DNA of 64,000 nucleotides from Bradyrhizobium sp. 21 (GTDB lineage: Bacteria > Pseudomonadota > Alphaproteobacteria > Rhizobiales > Xanthobacteraceae): NCBI RefSeq assembly GCF_023073335.1, contig NZ_JADPJG010000002.1, positions 773,664-837,663 on the forward strand, written 5' to 3'. Shown here in pieces: positions 7,892 to 17,585 of this stretch. The translations under genes and the position numbers were made by a program. A model generated the notes under the pieces. It searched no databases and had not been told where the DNA came from. It saw only the letters and a list, made by a program, of their open reading frames with translations. How positions within the stretch are numbered: position 1 is the first letter of the stretch; every line of letters starts with the position of its first letter.

Positions 7892-9151
7892 ATGAGACTG
7901 CTCGGGAAACTGGGGCTCGCCGCTGCCGTATGTCTTCTTTTGGCCAACGCCGCGGCAGCCGACACGACGGTAAAGTGGCTGCACATCGAGACCAATCCGG
8001 CCCAGGTGAAAATCTGGGAGGAGGTTGCGCGCGCCTACGAGGCGTCGCATCCGGGCGTCAAGGTCGAGATGCAGTTCCTCGAGAACGAGGCCTATAAGGC
8101 CAAGCTGCCGACCATCCTGCAATCCAAGGACCGGCCGAACATCATCTACAGCTGGGCCGGCGGTGTCCTGAAGGCGCAGATCGAGGCCGGCGTGCTCGAC
8201 GACATCACCGATCAAGTGAAGGGTTACAGCGACAGTCTAACACCGGCGGCGCTTGCCGCGTTTACCAGCAGTAGCCGCGTTTATGGTCTGCCGACTGCGC
8301 TGTCGCAAGTTGGCTTCCTCTGCAACAAGGAGCTGATGGCCAAGGCGAAGGTCGATCCTGCCGCCATCAAGAGTTGGGAAGATCTGCTTGCTGCCGTGAA
8401 GACGTTGAAGGCGGCCGGCGTGACCCCAATCGTGGTCGGGGGCGCCGACAAATGGCCGCTGCACTTCTACTGGACGCATCTTGCGGTGCGCCTCGGCGGC
8501 AAGGCGGCGTTCGATGCGGCGCTGCGCGGCGAGGACGGCGGCTTTGCCGGCGAGACCTTCCAGAAATCCGGTGAGCTGTTCAAGCAGCTCATTGATCTCC
8601 AGCCGTTCCAGAACGGCTTTCTCGGCTTCAAGAACCCTCAGGCCGTTGGCTATTTCGGCGACGGCAAGGCGGCGATGACGCTCGCGATCAGCACCGTTTA
8701 TCATTTGCAGCGCGCGCTCGCCGCCGACAAGGTCGGATTGAGCGAAGACAAGATCTGCTGGTTCGATTTCCCGGTCGTATCAGGCGGCAAGGGCGCGCCG
8801 ACGGATACACTCGGCGGCATCACCGGCTGGCTGATCACCAAAGGCTCGCCGAAGGAAGCCGTCGATTTCCTGAAATACTTCGTCTCGAAGGACGTGCAGA
8901 CGCGGCTTGCGGCTGGCAATTTTATCATTCCGGTGGTGCAGGGCGCGGATGCCGGCCTCAACAATTCCTTCATGAAGCTGATCGCCGCCAATCTGGCGAA
9001 GTCGAATTACCACCAGAACTTCTATGACCAGAGTCTCGGCCCCTCGGTGGGCCGTGTCGTCAACGACGTCACCGCGGAGATCGCCGGCGGCAGCATGAGC
9101 CCGCAGGACGCTGCGAAAGCGATCCAGGCGGCGTGGAAGCAGGGCAATTGA
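7892..9151 (+). CDS. ABC transporter substrate-binding protein, CUT1 sugar type
   Basis: The product is 419 residues, led by GGGAGGA 8 bases before ATG. Residues 1-23 are a Sec signal peptide (MRLLGKLGLAAAVCLLLANA, cleaved near AAA-D). The mature protein has the family 1 extracellular solute-binding pattern: HPGVKVEMQFLENEAYKAKL, the domain-crossover region, GKAAMTLAISTVY, and LGGITGWLITKGSPKEAVDFLKY. It delivers a sugar or oligosaccharide to the two permeases encoded directly downstream. It is first in a run of twelve same-strand genes. The ligand cannot be read from the sequence. Confidence 0.93.
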   Translation: MRLLGKLGLAAAVCLLLANAAAADTTVKWLHIETNPAQVKIWEEVARAYEASHPGVKVEMQFLENEAYKAKLPTILQSKDRPNIIYSWAGGVLKAQIEAGVLDDITDQVKGYSDSLTPAALAAFTSSSRVYGLPTALSQVGFLCNKELMAKAKVDPAAIKSWEDLLAAVKTLKAAGVTPIVVGGADKWPLHFYWTHLAVRLGGKAAFDAALRGEDGGFAGETFQKSGELFKQLIDLQPFQNGFLGFKNPQAVGYFGDGKAAMTLAISTVYHLQRALAADKVGLSEDKICWFDFPVVSGGKGAPTDTLGGITGWLITKGSPKEAVDFLKYFVSKDVQTRLAAGNFIIPVVQGADAGLNNSFMKLIAANLAKSNYHQNFYDQSLGPSVGRVVNDVTAEIAGGSMSPQDAAKAIQAAWKQGN

Positions 9152-9153
9152 CG

Positions 9154-10095
9154 GTGGCGCGGCGGATCGCGATCGTGTCGGCGATGGGCGTTGCCGGCGA
9201 GACGGTCCCGCAGGCTGCAGTCCGCGGCCCGAGCTGGGACGGCCGCTTCACCGTCGTGATCCTTTTCCTGCCGCCGGCACTGCTGTTGTTCACGTTGTTC
9301 GTGGTGCTGCCGATCGGTGAGGCCACCTGGTACTCGGCCTTCAACTGGAACGGGTTCGGCAAGCCGACCAACTGGATCGGCTTCGACAATTACCGCTTCG
9401 TGCTGGAGACACGCGCCTTCTGGCTCGCGCTGCGCAACAATGGGCTGATCATTGCTGTTTCGCTCGCGATCCAGCTGCCGCTTGCGCTGACGCTGGCCCT
9501 GATGCTCGCCGAGCGGTTTCGTGGGGCGGTGGCGCTGCGCATGCTGTTCTTCATGCCCTATATCCTGGCCGAGATTGCGACCGGGCTGATCTTCAGCTTC
9601 GTTTATGACGGCGACTACGGTCTCGTCGCCTCCATTTGGCGGGGCTTCGGCGCCGAGCCGCCGCATCTGCTCGCCTCGACCGACACGGCGATGCTGGCGG
9701 TGCTGATCGTGATCGTCTGGAAGTATTTTGGCTTCCACATGATGCTGTTCATCGCGGCGCTCCAGAGCCTCGACAAGAGCCTGATCGAGGCGGCGCGGAT
9801 CGACGGCGCAACGCGCTCGCAAGCCCTGCGCCATGTCGTCATTCCCTTGCTCTATCCGACGATCCGGCTCTCGGTGTTCTTCGCCATCGTCGGCTCGCTG
9901 CAACTGTTCGACCTCGTCATGCCGCTGACGCGCGGAGGACCTGCGGATTCCTCCAACACCATGGTGAGCTTCCTCTACAACAACGGCATCTCGCGCATGC
10001 GGGTCGGCTATGGCAGCGCCATCGGTGTCATTCTGTTCGTGATCTGCGTCACCTTTGCCTTCACGTACAAGCGATGGTTCATGCGCGATGAGTAA
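9154..10095 (+). CDS. ABC sugar permease, MalF-like subunit
   Basis: The product is 313 residues from GTG at 9154, with AGGG 9 bases upstream. An overlapping TTG at 9148 and an ATG at 9184 are alternatives. It has about six membrane segments, beginning with VILFLPPALLLFTLFVVLPI. The EAA loop, EAARIDGATRSQALRHVVIP, lies about two thirds along and docks the ATPase. A TRGGPADSSNTMVSFLYN segment before the last helix is typical of MalF/UgpA-type permeases. It pairs with the next gene. No ATPase gene of the MalK/MsmX type accompanies it. Confidence 0.92.
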   Translation: MARRIAIVSAMGVAGETVPQAAVRGPSWDGRFTVVILFLPPALLLFTLFVVLPIGEATWYSAFNWNGFGKPTNWIGFDNYRFVLETRAFWLALRNNGLIIAVSLAIQLPLALTLALMLAERFRGAVALRMLFFMPYILAEIATGLIFSFVYDGDYGLVASIWRGFGAEPPHLLASTDTAMLAVLIVIVWKYFGFHMMLFIAALQSLDKSLIEAARIDGATRSQALRHVVIPLLYPTIRLSVFFAIVGSLQLFDLVMPLTRGGPADSSNTMVSFLYNNGISRMRVGYGSAIGVILFVICVTFAFTYKRWFMRDE

Positions 10096-10936
10096 CGCCG
10101 AGACCACCCGCACGCCATTCGATCCCGCTGTGCCGTTCAAGGCAGCCTTCCTCGCCATCGTTGCCATCTTCGTGCTGGTACCGCTGCTCGCGACCTTGCT
10201 CGGCGGCTTCAAATCGCTCGGCGAATTGCGGGTAAATCCGTTCGGATTGCCACATCACTGGGAATGGCAGAATTATGCCGATATCCTGCTCTCCGCGCGC
10301 TATTGGCAGCTCTTGCGCAATTCGCTGATCATCTCGATGCTCACGGTGACATTGACCCTGATCACAGCCTCGATGGCGGCGTTCACCTTCGCCCATGTCA
10401 AGTTTTACGGCAGCTCGATGCTGCTGAGCTATCTCACGCTCGGCCTGCTGTTTCCGGCAGCGACTGCCGTGCTGCCGTTGTTCATCAAGGTGCGCGATCT
10501 CGGACTGCTCGATACCTATTTCGGCGTTGCGCTGCCGCAGGCGGCCTTCAGCCTCGCCATGAGCGTGCTGCTGCTGCGGCGCTTCTTCAAGGACATTCCC
10601 CATGAATTGCTCGAAGCGGCGCTGGTCGATGGCTGCAGCTATATCAAATTCTTCCGCTACGTGACGTTGCCGCTGTCCCGACCGATCCTGGCGACCGTCG
10701 GTACCATCACCTTCGTCAATAGCTGGAACGCCTATCTGTTGCCGCTGGTGATGCTCAACACCGATTCGCTGTATCCATGGCCGCTCGGCATCATGGTTTA
10801 TCAGGGCGAGTATTCGTCCGAGTGGCACCTGATCCTGGCCTTCATCACGCTGACCATCCTGCCGACCATCATTCTGTTTCTTCTGGCTCAGAAGCACATC
10901 GTCGCGGGCCTCACCGCAGGCGCGGTCAAGGGATGA
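10088..10936 (+). CDS. ABC sugar permease, MalG-like subunit
   Basis: The product is 282 residues; ATG at 10088 overlaps the end of the upstream permease by 8 bases, so the two are translationally coupled. Six membrane helices are visible, starting at FKAAFLAIVAIFVLVPLLAT. The EAA loop is EAALVDGCSYIKFFRYVTLP. The C-terminus ends in a helix followed by QKHIVAGLTAGAVKG, a signature ending of MalG-family permeases. With the preceding permease it forms the CUT1 channel heterodimer. Confidence 0.92.
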   Translation: MSNAETTRTPFDPAVPFKAAFLAIVAIFVLVPLLATLLGGFKSLGELRVNPFGLPHHWEWQNYADILLSARYWQLLRNSLIISMLTVTLTLITASMAAFTFAHVKFYGSSMLLSYLTLGLLFPAATAVLPLFIKVRDLGLLDTYFGVALPQAAFSLAMSVLLLRRFFKDIPHELLEAALVDGCSYIKFFRYVTLPLSRPILATVGTITFVNSWNAYLLPLVMLNTDSLYPWPLGIMVYQGEYSSEWHLILAFITLTILPTIILFLLAQKHIVAGLTAGAVKG

Positions 10937-10958
10937 ACGGTACTTCACGGAGATCGAA

Positions 10959-12056
10959 ATGAGAAAAGTCGGCATCGGAATCATCGGCTGCGGCAATATC
11001 AGCACCGCCTATTTGAAGGCGGCCCAGCGCTTTCCGGTCATCGAAATCAAGGCGCTCGCCGATATGCGCAGCGACGCTGCGGAGCGGCAGGGCGCGGCCT
11101 TCGGGCTGCCGGCGATGCGGGTTGATCAACTGCTCAAGCGCGACGACGTCGAGGTCGTTGTCAATCTCACGGTGCCGCTCGCCCATACGGACGTCAGTCT
11201 CGCGGTGCTCAACGCCGGCAAGCACGTTTATTCCGAGAAGCCGCTCGGGATCAACGTCGCGGAAGCCGGCAAGGTGATGGAACTTGCCGCGCAGAAGAAC
11301 CTTCGCATCGGCTGCGCGCCCGACACTTTCCTCGGTGGTGGGCACCAGACCGCGCGCAAGCTGATTGACGACGGTGCGATCGGCACGCCCGTAGCGGGCA
11401 GCGCCTTCTTTGGCTGCCCCGGCCACGAGCGCTGGCATCCGGCGCCGGGCTTCTATTACTTGCGCGGCGGCGGGCCGATGCTGGACATGGGCCCGTACTA
11501 CATCACTGATCTCGTGCAGCTGCTCGGTCCGGTCGCGAGCGTGATGGGCTCGACGGCGCGCCCGAAATCGGAGCGTCTGGTCACCAGCCAGCCGATGAAC
11601 GGCACCTTGATCCCAGTCGAGGTGTCGACCCATGTGGTCGGGATGCTCGAATTCGAAAGCGGGGCGGTCGTCTCGATCGTGATGAGCTTCGATGTCCCGA
11701 AACACCGGCAAGCGCCGATCGAGATCTATGGCGACAAGGGCAGCATGCTGGTGCCGGACCCGAACCGCTTCGGCGGCGAGGTGCTGGTCGCGAAGACCGG
11801 CGGTGAATGGGAGACGGTGCCGTTGACGCACGGTCATGTTGAAGGCGAGTTCCGTTCCATCGGCGTCGCCGACATGGCCTCCGCGATCCTGAACAACCGC
11901 CCGCATCGCGCCAGCGGCGTGCTCGCATTCCACGTGCTGGAGGTGATGGAGGCGTTCCAGACCTCGGCCGACGAAGGGCGGCGCGTCAAAATCGAGAACC
12001 GCGTCGAGCGACCGGCGATGCTGCCGGCCGGACGTGAAACGGGGCAGATCGACTGA
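10959..12056 (+). CDS. Gfo/Idh/MocA family oxidoreductase (first of two)
   Basis: The 365-residue protein has an N-terminal Rossmann fold (GIIGCGNISTAYLKAAQRFP), the cofactor-loop EKPLGINVAEAGKVM with the catalytic lysine, and a C-terminal alpha/beta dimerisation domain with GGGPMLDMGPYYITDLVQLLG. The family oxidises or reduces sugar carbons with NAD(P), often C3 or C1 of free or glycosidic sugars. It lies 22 bases after the permeases and 10 bases before a ThuA gene. Gfo/Idh plus ThuA recalls the ThuA/ThuB pair of rhizobial trehalose/sucrose use through 3-keto sugars. That pathway link is inference. Confidence 0.9.
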   Translation: MRKVGIGIIGCGNISTAYLKAAQRFPVIEIKALADMRSDAAERQGAAFGLPAMRVDQLLKRDDVEVVVNLTVPLAHTDVSLAVLNAGKHVYSEKPLGINVAEAGKVMELAAQKNLRIGCAPDTFLGGGHQTARKLIDDGAIGTPVAGSAFFGCPGHERWHPAPGFYYLRGGGPMLDMGPYYITDLVQLLGPVASVMGSTARPKSERLVTSQPMNGTLIPVEVSTHVVGMLEFESGAVVSIVMSFDVPKHRQAPIEIYGDKGSMLVPDPNRFGGEVLVAKTGGEWETVPLTHGHVEGEFRSIGVADMASAILNNRPHRASGVLAFHVLEVMEAFQTSADEGRRVKIENRVERPAMLPAGRETGQID

Positions 12057-12066
12057 GGGAACGACG

Positions 12067-12707
<641 letters not shown>

Positions 12708-12711
<4 letters not shown>

Positions 12712-13757
12712 GGGCCGGTGCGACCCAGCCGCTGGTTCGCGCCACGCTTGAGGACGTCGCGCGCGCGGCGGGCGTTTCCCTCGCGACCGCCGATCGCGTC
12801 GTCAACCGGCGCGAGGGTGTGCGCGCCAAGACCGTTGCGCGTGTCGAAGCCGCGGTAGCAAAACTCGGCTATCGCGCTGACGTCGCCGCCGCGCGGCTCG
12901 CCCGCGGGCAGACATACCGCTTCGCCTTCGTGCTGCCGACCGGCAGCAACAGCTTCATGACCGCCCTGACCGAGCAGGTCCAGCGCACCGCAGGTTGGCT
13001 CGCCAGCCAGCGTGGCTTCATCGATATCCTCCATGTCGACGTGTTCGATCCGGATGTCCTCGCTGGCGCGCTGGAAAATCTGTCGCCGGCCTATCAGGGC
13101 GTGGCCGTCGTCGCGCTCGACCATCCCAAGGTGCGCGACGCAATCGACGAACTCGCCGCGCGCGGGGTAGTCGTGGTGACCCTTGTGTCGGACGCACCGA
13201 GCTCGCGCCGCCTGCACTATGTCGGTATCGACAATCCGGCCGCGGGGCGAACTGCGGCAACGCTGATGGGACGTTTCCTGGCCGGCCGCGAGGGAACGGT
13301 TGCCGTGATCGCGGGATCGTTGTCGCTGCGCGATCACGCCGAGCGGCAGTTCGGCTTTCACCAGATCCTGTCCAGCGAGTATCCGAATCTGGTCGGACTG
13401 CCGGTCATTGAAGGCCGCGACGACAGCGAGCGCACGCAACAGCTCACTGCCGCGTTGCTCGCGCGCCATGCCGATCTCCGCGGAATATATTGCTGCGGCG
13501 CCGGAAACCGCGGTATCGCCGATGCGCTCGAGGATCTTGGCCGCGCGCGCGAGGTGGTCTGGATCGCCCATGAGCTGACCCAGCACACGCGGCGTTTCCT
13601 GGTCCGCGGTGCGCTCGATGCCATCATCAACCAGAATCCCGGCCACGAGGCCCGGTCTGCGGCGCGAATTCTGCTCGCGCATTGTTCGGGTGAGCCCATC
13701 AGCCCCGATCAGGAGCGCATCCGTATCGATATCTTTCTGCGGGACAACCTGCCGTGA
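12708..13757 (+). CDS. LacI-family transcriptional regulator
   Basis: The product is 349 residues; ATG at 12708 overlaps the ThuA stop (ATGA). The DNA-binding domain at about residues 12-40 reads ATLEDVARAAGVSLATADRVV with the usual helix-turn-helix and hinge. The rest is a periplasmic-binding-protein-like effector domain (YRFAFVLPTGSNSFMTALTEQ, LHYVGIDNPAAGRTAATLMG, IYCCGAGNRGIADALEDLG), of the kind that senses a sugar. Lying inside the operon, it probably autoregulates the cluster, perhaps through the inverted repeat at 7801-7837. The sensed sugar is unknown. Confidence 0.92.
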
Positions 13758-13807
13758 TTTCAGTGCGACCTATGTAAACCCCTATGGGACGTTCGGGAGG
13801 AAAGCTC

Positions 13808-14863
13808 ATGAAGTCGATCAAGGGCCCGGCCATTTTCCTGGCGCAGTTCGCTGGCGACGCGGCGCCGTTCAGCTCGTTTGGCGCGATCTGCGGGTGGGCG
13901 GCGTCGCTCGGCTACAAGGGTGTGCAGATCCCGACTTGGGACGCGCGCCTGTTCGATCTGAAGAAGGCGTCCGATTCAAAGACCTATTGCGATGAGATCA
14001 GCGGGGTCGCCGCAGGGCACGGCCTGGCGATCACCGAGCTCTCCACTCATCTCCAGGGCCAACTCGTCGCGGTCCACCCCGCCTATGATGCTGCCTTCGA
14101 TGGCTTTGCGGCGCCGGATGTGCGCGGTAACCCCTCGGCACGTACTGAGTGGGCGGTCGACCAGGTGAAGCGCGCGCTGAGAGCATCGAAGCATCTCGGT
14201 TTGCAGGCGCATGCCACCTTCTCCGGCGCGCTGGCATGGCCTTATATCTATCCGTGGCCGCAGCGTCCGGCCGGACTCGTGGAAGCGGCGTTCGATGAGT
14301 TGGCGAGACGCTGGACCCCCCTTCTCGACTATGCCGACGAGAACGGCGTCGACGTTTGCTACGAGATTCATCCCGGCGAAGACCTGCATGACGGCGTCAG
14401 CTATGAGATGTTCCTCGCAAGGGTGAAGAACCACGCGCGGGCGAATTTGCTCTACGATCCGTCTCACCTCCTGCTGCAGCAGCTTGACTATCTCGATTAC
14501 GTCGACATCTATCACGAGCGCATCAAGGCCTTCCACGTGAAGGATGCGGAATTCAATCCGACGGGCCGACAGGGCGTTTATGGCGGTTTCCAGAGCTGGG
14601 TGAACCGGGCAGGGCGGTTCCGCTCGCTGGGCGACGGACAGGTCGATTTCGGCGGCATCTTCTCCAGGCTGACAACCCATGATTTCGACAGCTGGGCAGT
14701 GTTGGAGTGGGAGTGCGCGCTCAAGCACCCCGAGGACGGCGCGCGCGAAGGCGCGGAGTTCATCAAACACCACATCATCCGCGTGACCGAGCGCGCCTTC
14801 GACGATTTTGCCGGGGCGGACACCGACGACCTGGCGAACCGCAAGATGCTCGGCCTGGCTTAG
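13808..14863 (+). CDS. Sugar phosphate isomerase/epimerase-like TIM barrel
   Basis: The 351-residue xylose-isomerase-like TIM barrel is preceded by GGAGGA 9 bases before ATG. Likely metal ligands are the Glu in VCYEIHPGED, the Asp/His in LYDPSHLLL, the His in IKAFHVKDAE and the Glu in WAVLEWECALKHPEDG. The family includes IolE/IolI-type enzymes, hexulose epimerases, and the TIM-barrel subunit of 3-keto C-glycoside lyases that work with Gfo/Idh oxidases. A Gfo/Idh gene starts 10 bases downstream, so a 3-keto-sugar lyase or isomerase role is plausible. The substrate cannot be deduced from sequence alone. Confidence 0.85.
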   Translation: MKSIKGPAIFLAQFAGDAAPFSSFGAICGWAASLGYKGVQIPTWDARLFDLKKASDSKTYCDEISGVAAGHGLAITELSTHLQGQLVAVHPAYDAAFDGFAAPDVRGNPSARTEWAVDQVKRALRASKHLGLQAHATFSGALAWPYIYPWPQRPAGLVEAAFDELARRWTPLLDYADENGVDVCYEIHPGEDLHDGVSYEMFLARVKNHARANLLYDPSHLLLQQLDYLDYVDIYHERIKAFHVKDAEFNPTGRQGVYGGFQSWVNRAGRFRSLGDGQVDFGGIFSRLTTHDFDSWAVLEWECALKHPEDGAREGAEFIKHHIIRVTERAFDDFAGADTDDLANRKMLGLA

Positions 14864-14872
14864 GAGGCTCGT

Positions 14873-16048
14873 ATGGCGATTGAAGCAAGCGGGTACGAGA
14901 GCACAGGCGGCCGCATCAGGCTTGGCATGGTGGGCGGCGGTCAAGGCGCTTTTATCGGTGCCGTTCATCGCATAGCGGCGCGGATCGACGGGCAGTTCGA
15001 GCTGGTCGCGGGTGCGTTGTCCTCAGAACCTGTGCGGGCGAAGGCGTCGGCCGTGGAACTCGGAATCGCGGCCGACAGATCGTACGGATCGTTCGAGGAG
15101 ATGGCGAGAGCCGAGGCCGCGCGCCCCGACGGGATCGAGGCGGTGTCGATCGTGACGCCGAACCATGTGCACGCGCCCGCGGCCCGCGCTTTCCTCGAGG
15201 CCGGAATCCATGTGATCTGCGACAAGCCGATGACGACCACGGTGGCGGACGCGGAGCGGCTGGTTGATCTCGTGGAAAGCAGCGGCAAGGTGTTCGTTCT
15301 CACCCACAACTACACTGGCTATCCGATGATAAGGCAGGCGCGCGCCATGATCGCCAACGGCGAGCTGGGTGACGTCCGCGTCGTGCAGGTCGAATATCCG
15401 CAAGACTGGCTCACCGAGCGCACGGAACTTTCTGGAAGCAAGCAGGCCGAGTGGCGCACCGATCCAAAGCGCTCGGGAGCCGGCGGCTGCATCGGCGATA
15501 TCGGCACACACGCCTACAATCTCGCTGCATTCGTCACCGGACTAAAGACAGATGCAATCCTGGCGCAGCTCACCACCTTCGTGCCTGGCCGCCTGCTCGA
15601 TGACCACGTCCAGATCATGTTGCGTTATCAGGGCGGCGCGCGTGGTCTGCTGTGGGCGAGCCAGGTCGCCGTCGGCAACGAAAACGCCCTCAAGCTGCGC
15701 GTCTACGGCAGCAAGGGCGGATTGGAATGGATCCAGGAAGACCCGAACTATCTGTGGTTCACCCGTTTCGGCCAGCCGAAGCAATTGCTCACCCGCGCCG
15801 GCGCCGGGGCGCAGCCTGAAGCTGCCCGCGTCTCCCGCCTCCCGGGGGGACACCCCGAGGGGTATCTGGAGGGCTTCGCCACGATCTATGCCGAAGCTGC
15901 GCGCGCAATCCGCGCTGCGCGGACCGGCGCTTCGCCCGAAGTCGGAACGATCTATCCAACCGTACATGACGGCTTGGCCGGCATGCGCTTCATCGAGGCG
16001 GCCGTCGCGTCTTCGAAAGCCGGCAACGTATGGACCAAGGTCGAATGA
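14873..16048 (+). CDS. Gfo/Idh/MocA family oxidoreductase (second)
   Basis: The product is 391 residues, with AGGAGG ending 6 bases before ATG. It has the Rossmann motif RLGMVGGGQGAFIGAVHRIA, the catalytic-lysine region HVICDKPMTTTVADAERLVD, and a C-terminal GAGGCIGDIGTHAYNLAAF helix with the family's conserved Gly-Asp-x-Gly-x-H. It is clearly different from the first copy at 10959. Two distinct Gfo/Idh enzymes with an isomerase suggest successive oxidation and reduction of a sugar ring carbon. It overlaps the next gene by ATGA. Confidence 0.9.
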   Translation: MAIEASGYESTGGRIRLGMVGGGQGAFIGAVHRIAARIDGQFELVAGALSSEPVRAKASAVELGIAADRSYGSFEEMARAEAARPDGIEAVSIVTPNHVHAPAARAFLEAGIHVICDKPMTTTVADAERLVDLVESSGKVFVLTHNYTGYPMIRQARAMIANGELGDVRVVQVEYPQDWLTERTELSGSKQAEWRTDPKRSGAGGCIGDIGTHAYNLAAFVTGLKTDAILAQLTTFVPGRLLDDHVQIMLRYQGGARGLLWASQVAVGNENALKLRVYGSKGGLEWIQEDPNYLWFTRFGQPKQLLTRAGAGAQPEAARVSRLPGGHPEGYLEGFATIYAEAARAIRAARTGASPEVGTIYPTVHDGLAGMRFIEAAVASSKAGNVWTKVE

Positions 16049-17580
16049 AGGCGCTCGCCGCCGATCTGTCCGGCGCCACCGGCGCCTCGATGATCGAGGC
16101 GGTGGGGCTGTCGAAGTCCTTCGGTCCGGTGGAGGTCCTGAAGGACGTCAGTCTTGCGGTGTATCCTGGGGAGGTTCACGCCATTATCGGCGAGAACGGT
16201 GCCGGCAAGTCGACTCTCATGAAGCTGCTTGCCGGCCATTTGCAGCCGACCCGCGGCGAGCTGCGGATCGACGGCGAAACCGCGACGCTGACCGGGCCGG
16301 TCGACGCGGAGCGTCGCGGCATCGTCCTGGTTCACCAGGAAATCCTTCTTGCGCCCGATCTCACGGTCGCCCAGAACGTGTATCTCGGCCGGGAGCTGCC
16401 CAAGGGCATCGTCGTAGACGACCGCGGCATGAATGAGGGTGCGCGCAAGGCCATCCGCAATCTCGGAGCCGACGTCGATCCCGATGTCGTGGTGGGACGT
16501 CTGTCGATCGCGCAACGTCAGCTCGTGCAGATAGCACGGGTGCTTCTGGTTCCGCACCGCGTGGTGATCTTCGACGAACCGACCGCTTCGCTCACGCCAA
16601 TCGAAACCAGGGCATTGCTCAAGGTCATCGCCGATATCCGCGCCAAGGGCGTGAGCGTCCTCTATATTTCGCACCGTCTGCCGGAGGTCAAGCAAATCGC
16701 CGACAAGGTCACCGTGCTGCGCGACGGCCGCGTTGTCGCCAGCCATTCAACGAGCGAATTGCAGTTGATCGATATGGCGCGTCTGATGGTTGGTCGCGAT
16801 GTAGCCAAGCTCTATCCTGATCGCCACGCAGCGGCCGCCCGAGAAACAATCCTGGAGGTCGAGGATTTTTCCGTGCCCGACTTCGCGCAACATGCCTCGT
16901 TCCAGCTGGGCAAGGGCGAGATCCTCGGCTTTGCCGGCCTGGTCGGCGCCGGGCGGACGGAACTGATGGAAGGCCTCGTCGGCCTGCGGCCCGGCCGCGG
17001 CGTCATCCGCATCAACGGCCAGCCAGTGCAGTTTCCACATGTCGACGCCAGCCTGAAGGCCGGCATCGCCTATCTCAGTGAGGATCGAAAAGGCAAGGGT
17101 CTGCTGCTGGCCGAGGATATGTGTGTCAACCTGACGCTCGCCTCGCTGGACAAATTCCGGCGCGGGCTTCAGATCGACCGGGCGAAGGAGCGTGTCGCGC
17201 TCGACAAGGCGATCGGGGAGTTCGACATCCGCGCCAGCCGCAAGGACATGCTCGTCGGCCAGCTCTCGGGCGGTAACCAGCAGAAGCTGCTGCTGGCCAA
17301 GATGATGATGCCTGACCCTTCCATCATCATCATCGACGAGCCGACACGCGGCATCGACATCGGCACGAAGGAACAGATCTACAAATTCATCGCGGTGCTC
17401 GCCGGGCAAGGGCGCTCCATCATCGTCGTCTCGTCCGAAATGCAGGAACTGATCGGCATCTGCGACCGCATCATTGTCATGCGCTCCGGGCAGATCGTCG
17501 GCGCGGTCGCAGGCGAGCACATGAACGAGAACGAGATCGTCGTGCTGGCGACTGGCGTCAAATCCGGGGAGGCTGCATAA
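16045..17580 (+). CDS. Sugar ABC transporter ATP-binding protein, RbsA type
   Basis: The 511-residue tandem ATPase starts at ATG 16045, overlapping the previous stop. Domain 1 has Walker A GENGAGKST, a signature region LSIAQRQLVQIARVLL and Walker B VVIFDEPTAS. Domain 2 has the RbsA-like variant loop GFAGLVGAGRTELMEGLVG, the signature LSGGNQQKLLLAK and Walker B IIIIDEPTRGIDIGT. This double architecture is specific to CUT2 importers of ribose, xylose, galactose or similar monosaccharides. It works with the permease and receptor directly downstream, and is not expected to power the CUT1 permeases upstream. Confidence 0.94.
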   Translation: MKALAADLSGATGASMIEAVGLSKSFGPVEVLKDVSLAVYPGEVHAIIGENGAGKSTLMKLLAGHLQPTRGELRIDGETATLTGPVDAERRGIVLVHQEILLAPDLTVAQNVYLGRELPKGIVVDDRGMNEGARKAIRNLGADVDPDVVVGRLSIAQRQLVQIARVLLVPHRVVIFDEPTASLTPIETRALLKVIADIRAKGVSVLYISHRLPEVKQIADKVTVLRDGRVVASHSTSELQLIDMARLMVGRDVAKLYPDRHAAAARETILEVEDFSVPDFAQHASFQLGKGEILGFAGLVGAGRTELMEGLVGLRPGRGVIRINGQPVQFPHVDASLKAGIAYLSEDRKGKGLLLAEDMCVNLTLASLDKFRRGLQIDRAKERVALDKAIGEFDIRASRKDMLVGQLSGGNQQKLLLAKMMMPDPSIIIIDEPTRGIDIGTKEQIYKFIAVLAGQGRSIIVVSSEMQELIGICDRIIVMRSGQIVGAVAGEHMNENEIVVLATGVKSGEAA

Positions 17581-17585
17581 CCGAA

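Noticed and set aside
10079..11005. 308-codon minus-strand frame over the second CUT1 permease
   Set aside because: Glu/Arg/Gln-rich antisense shadow of a membrane protein gene.
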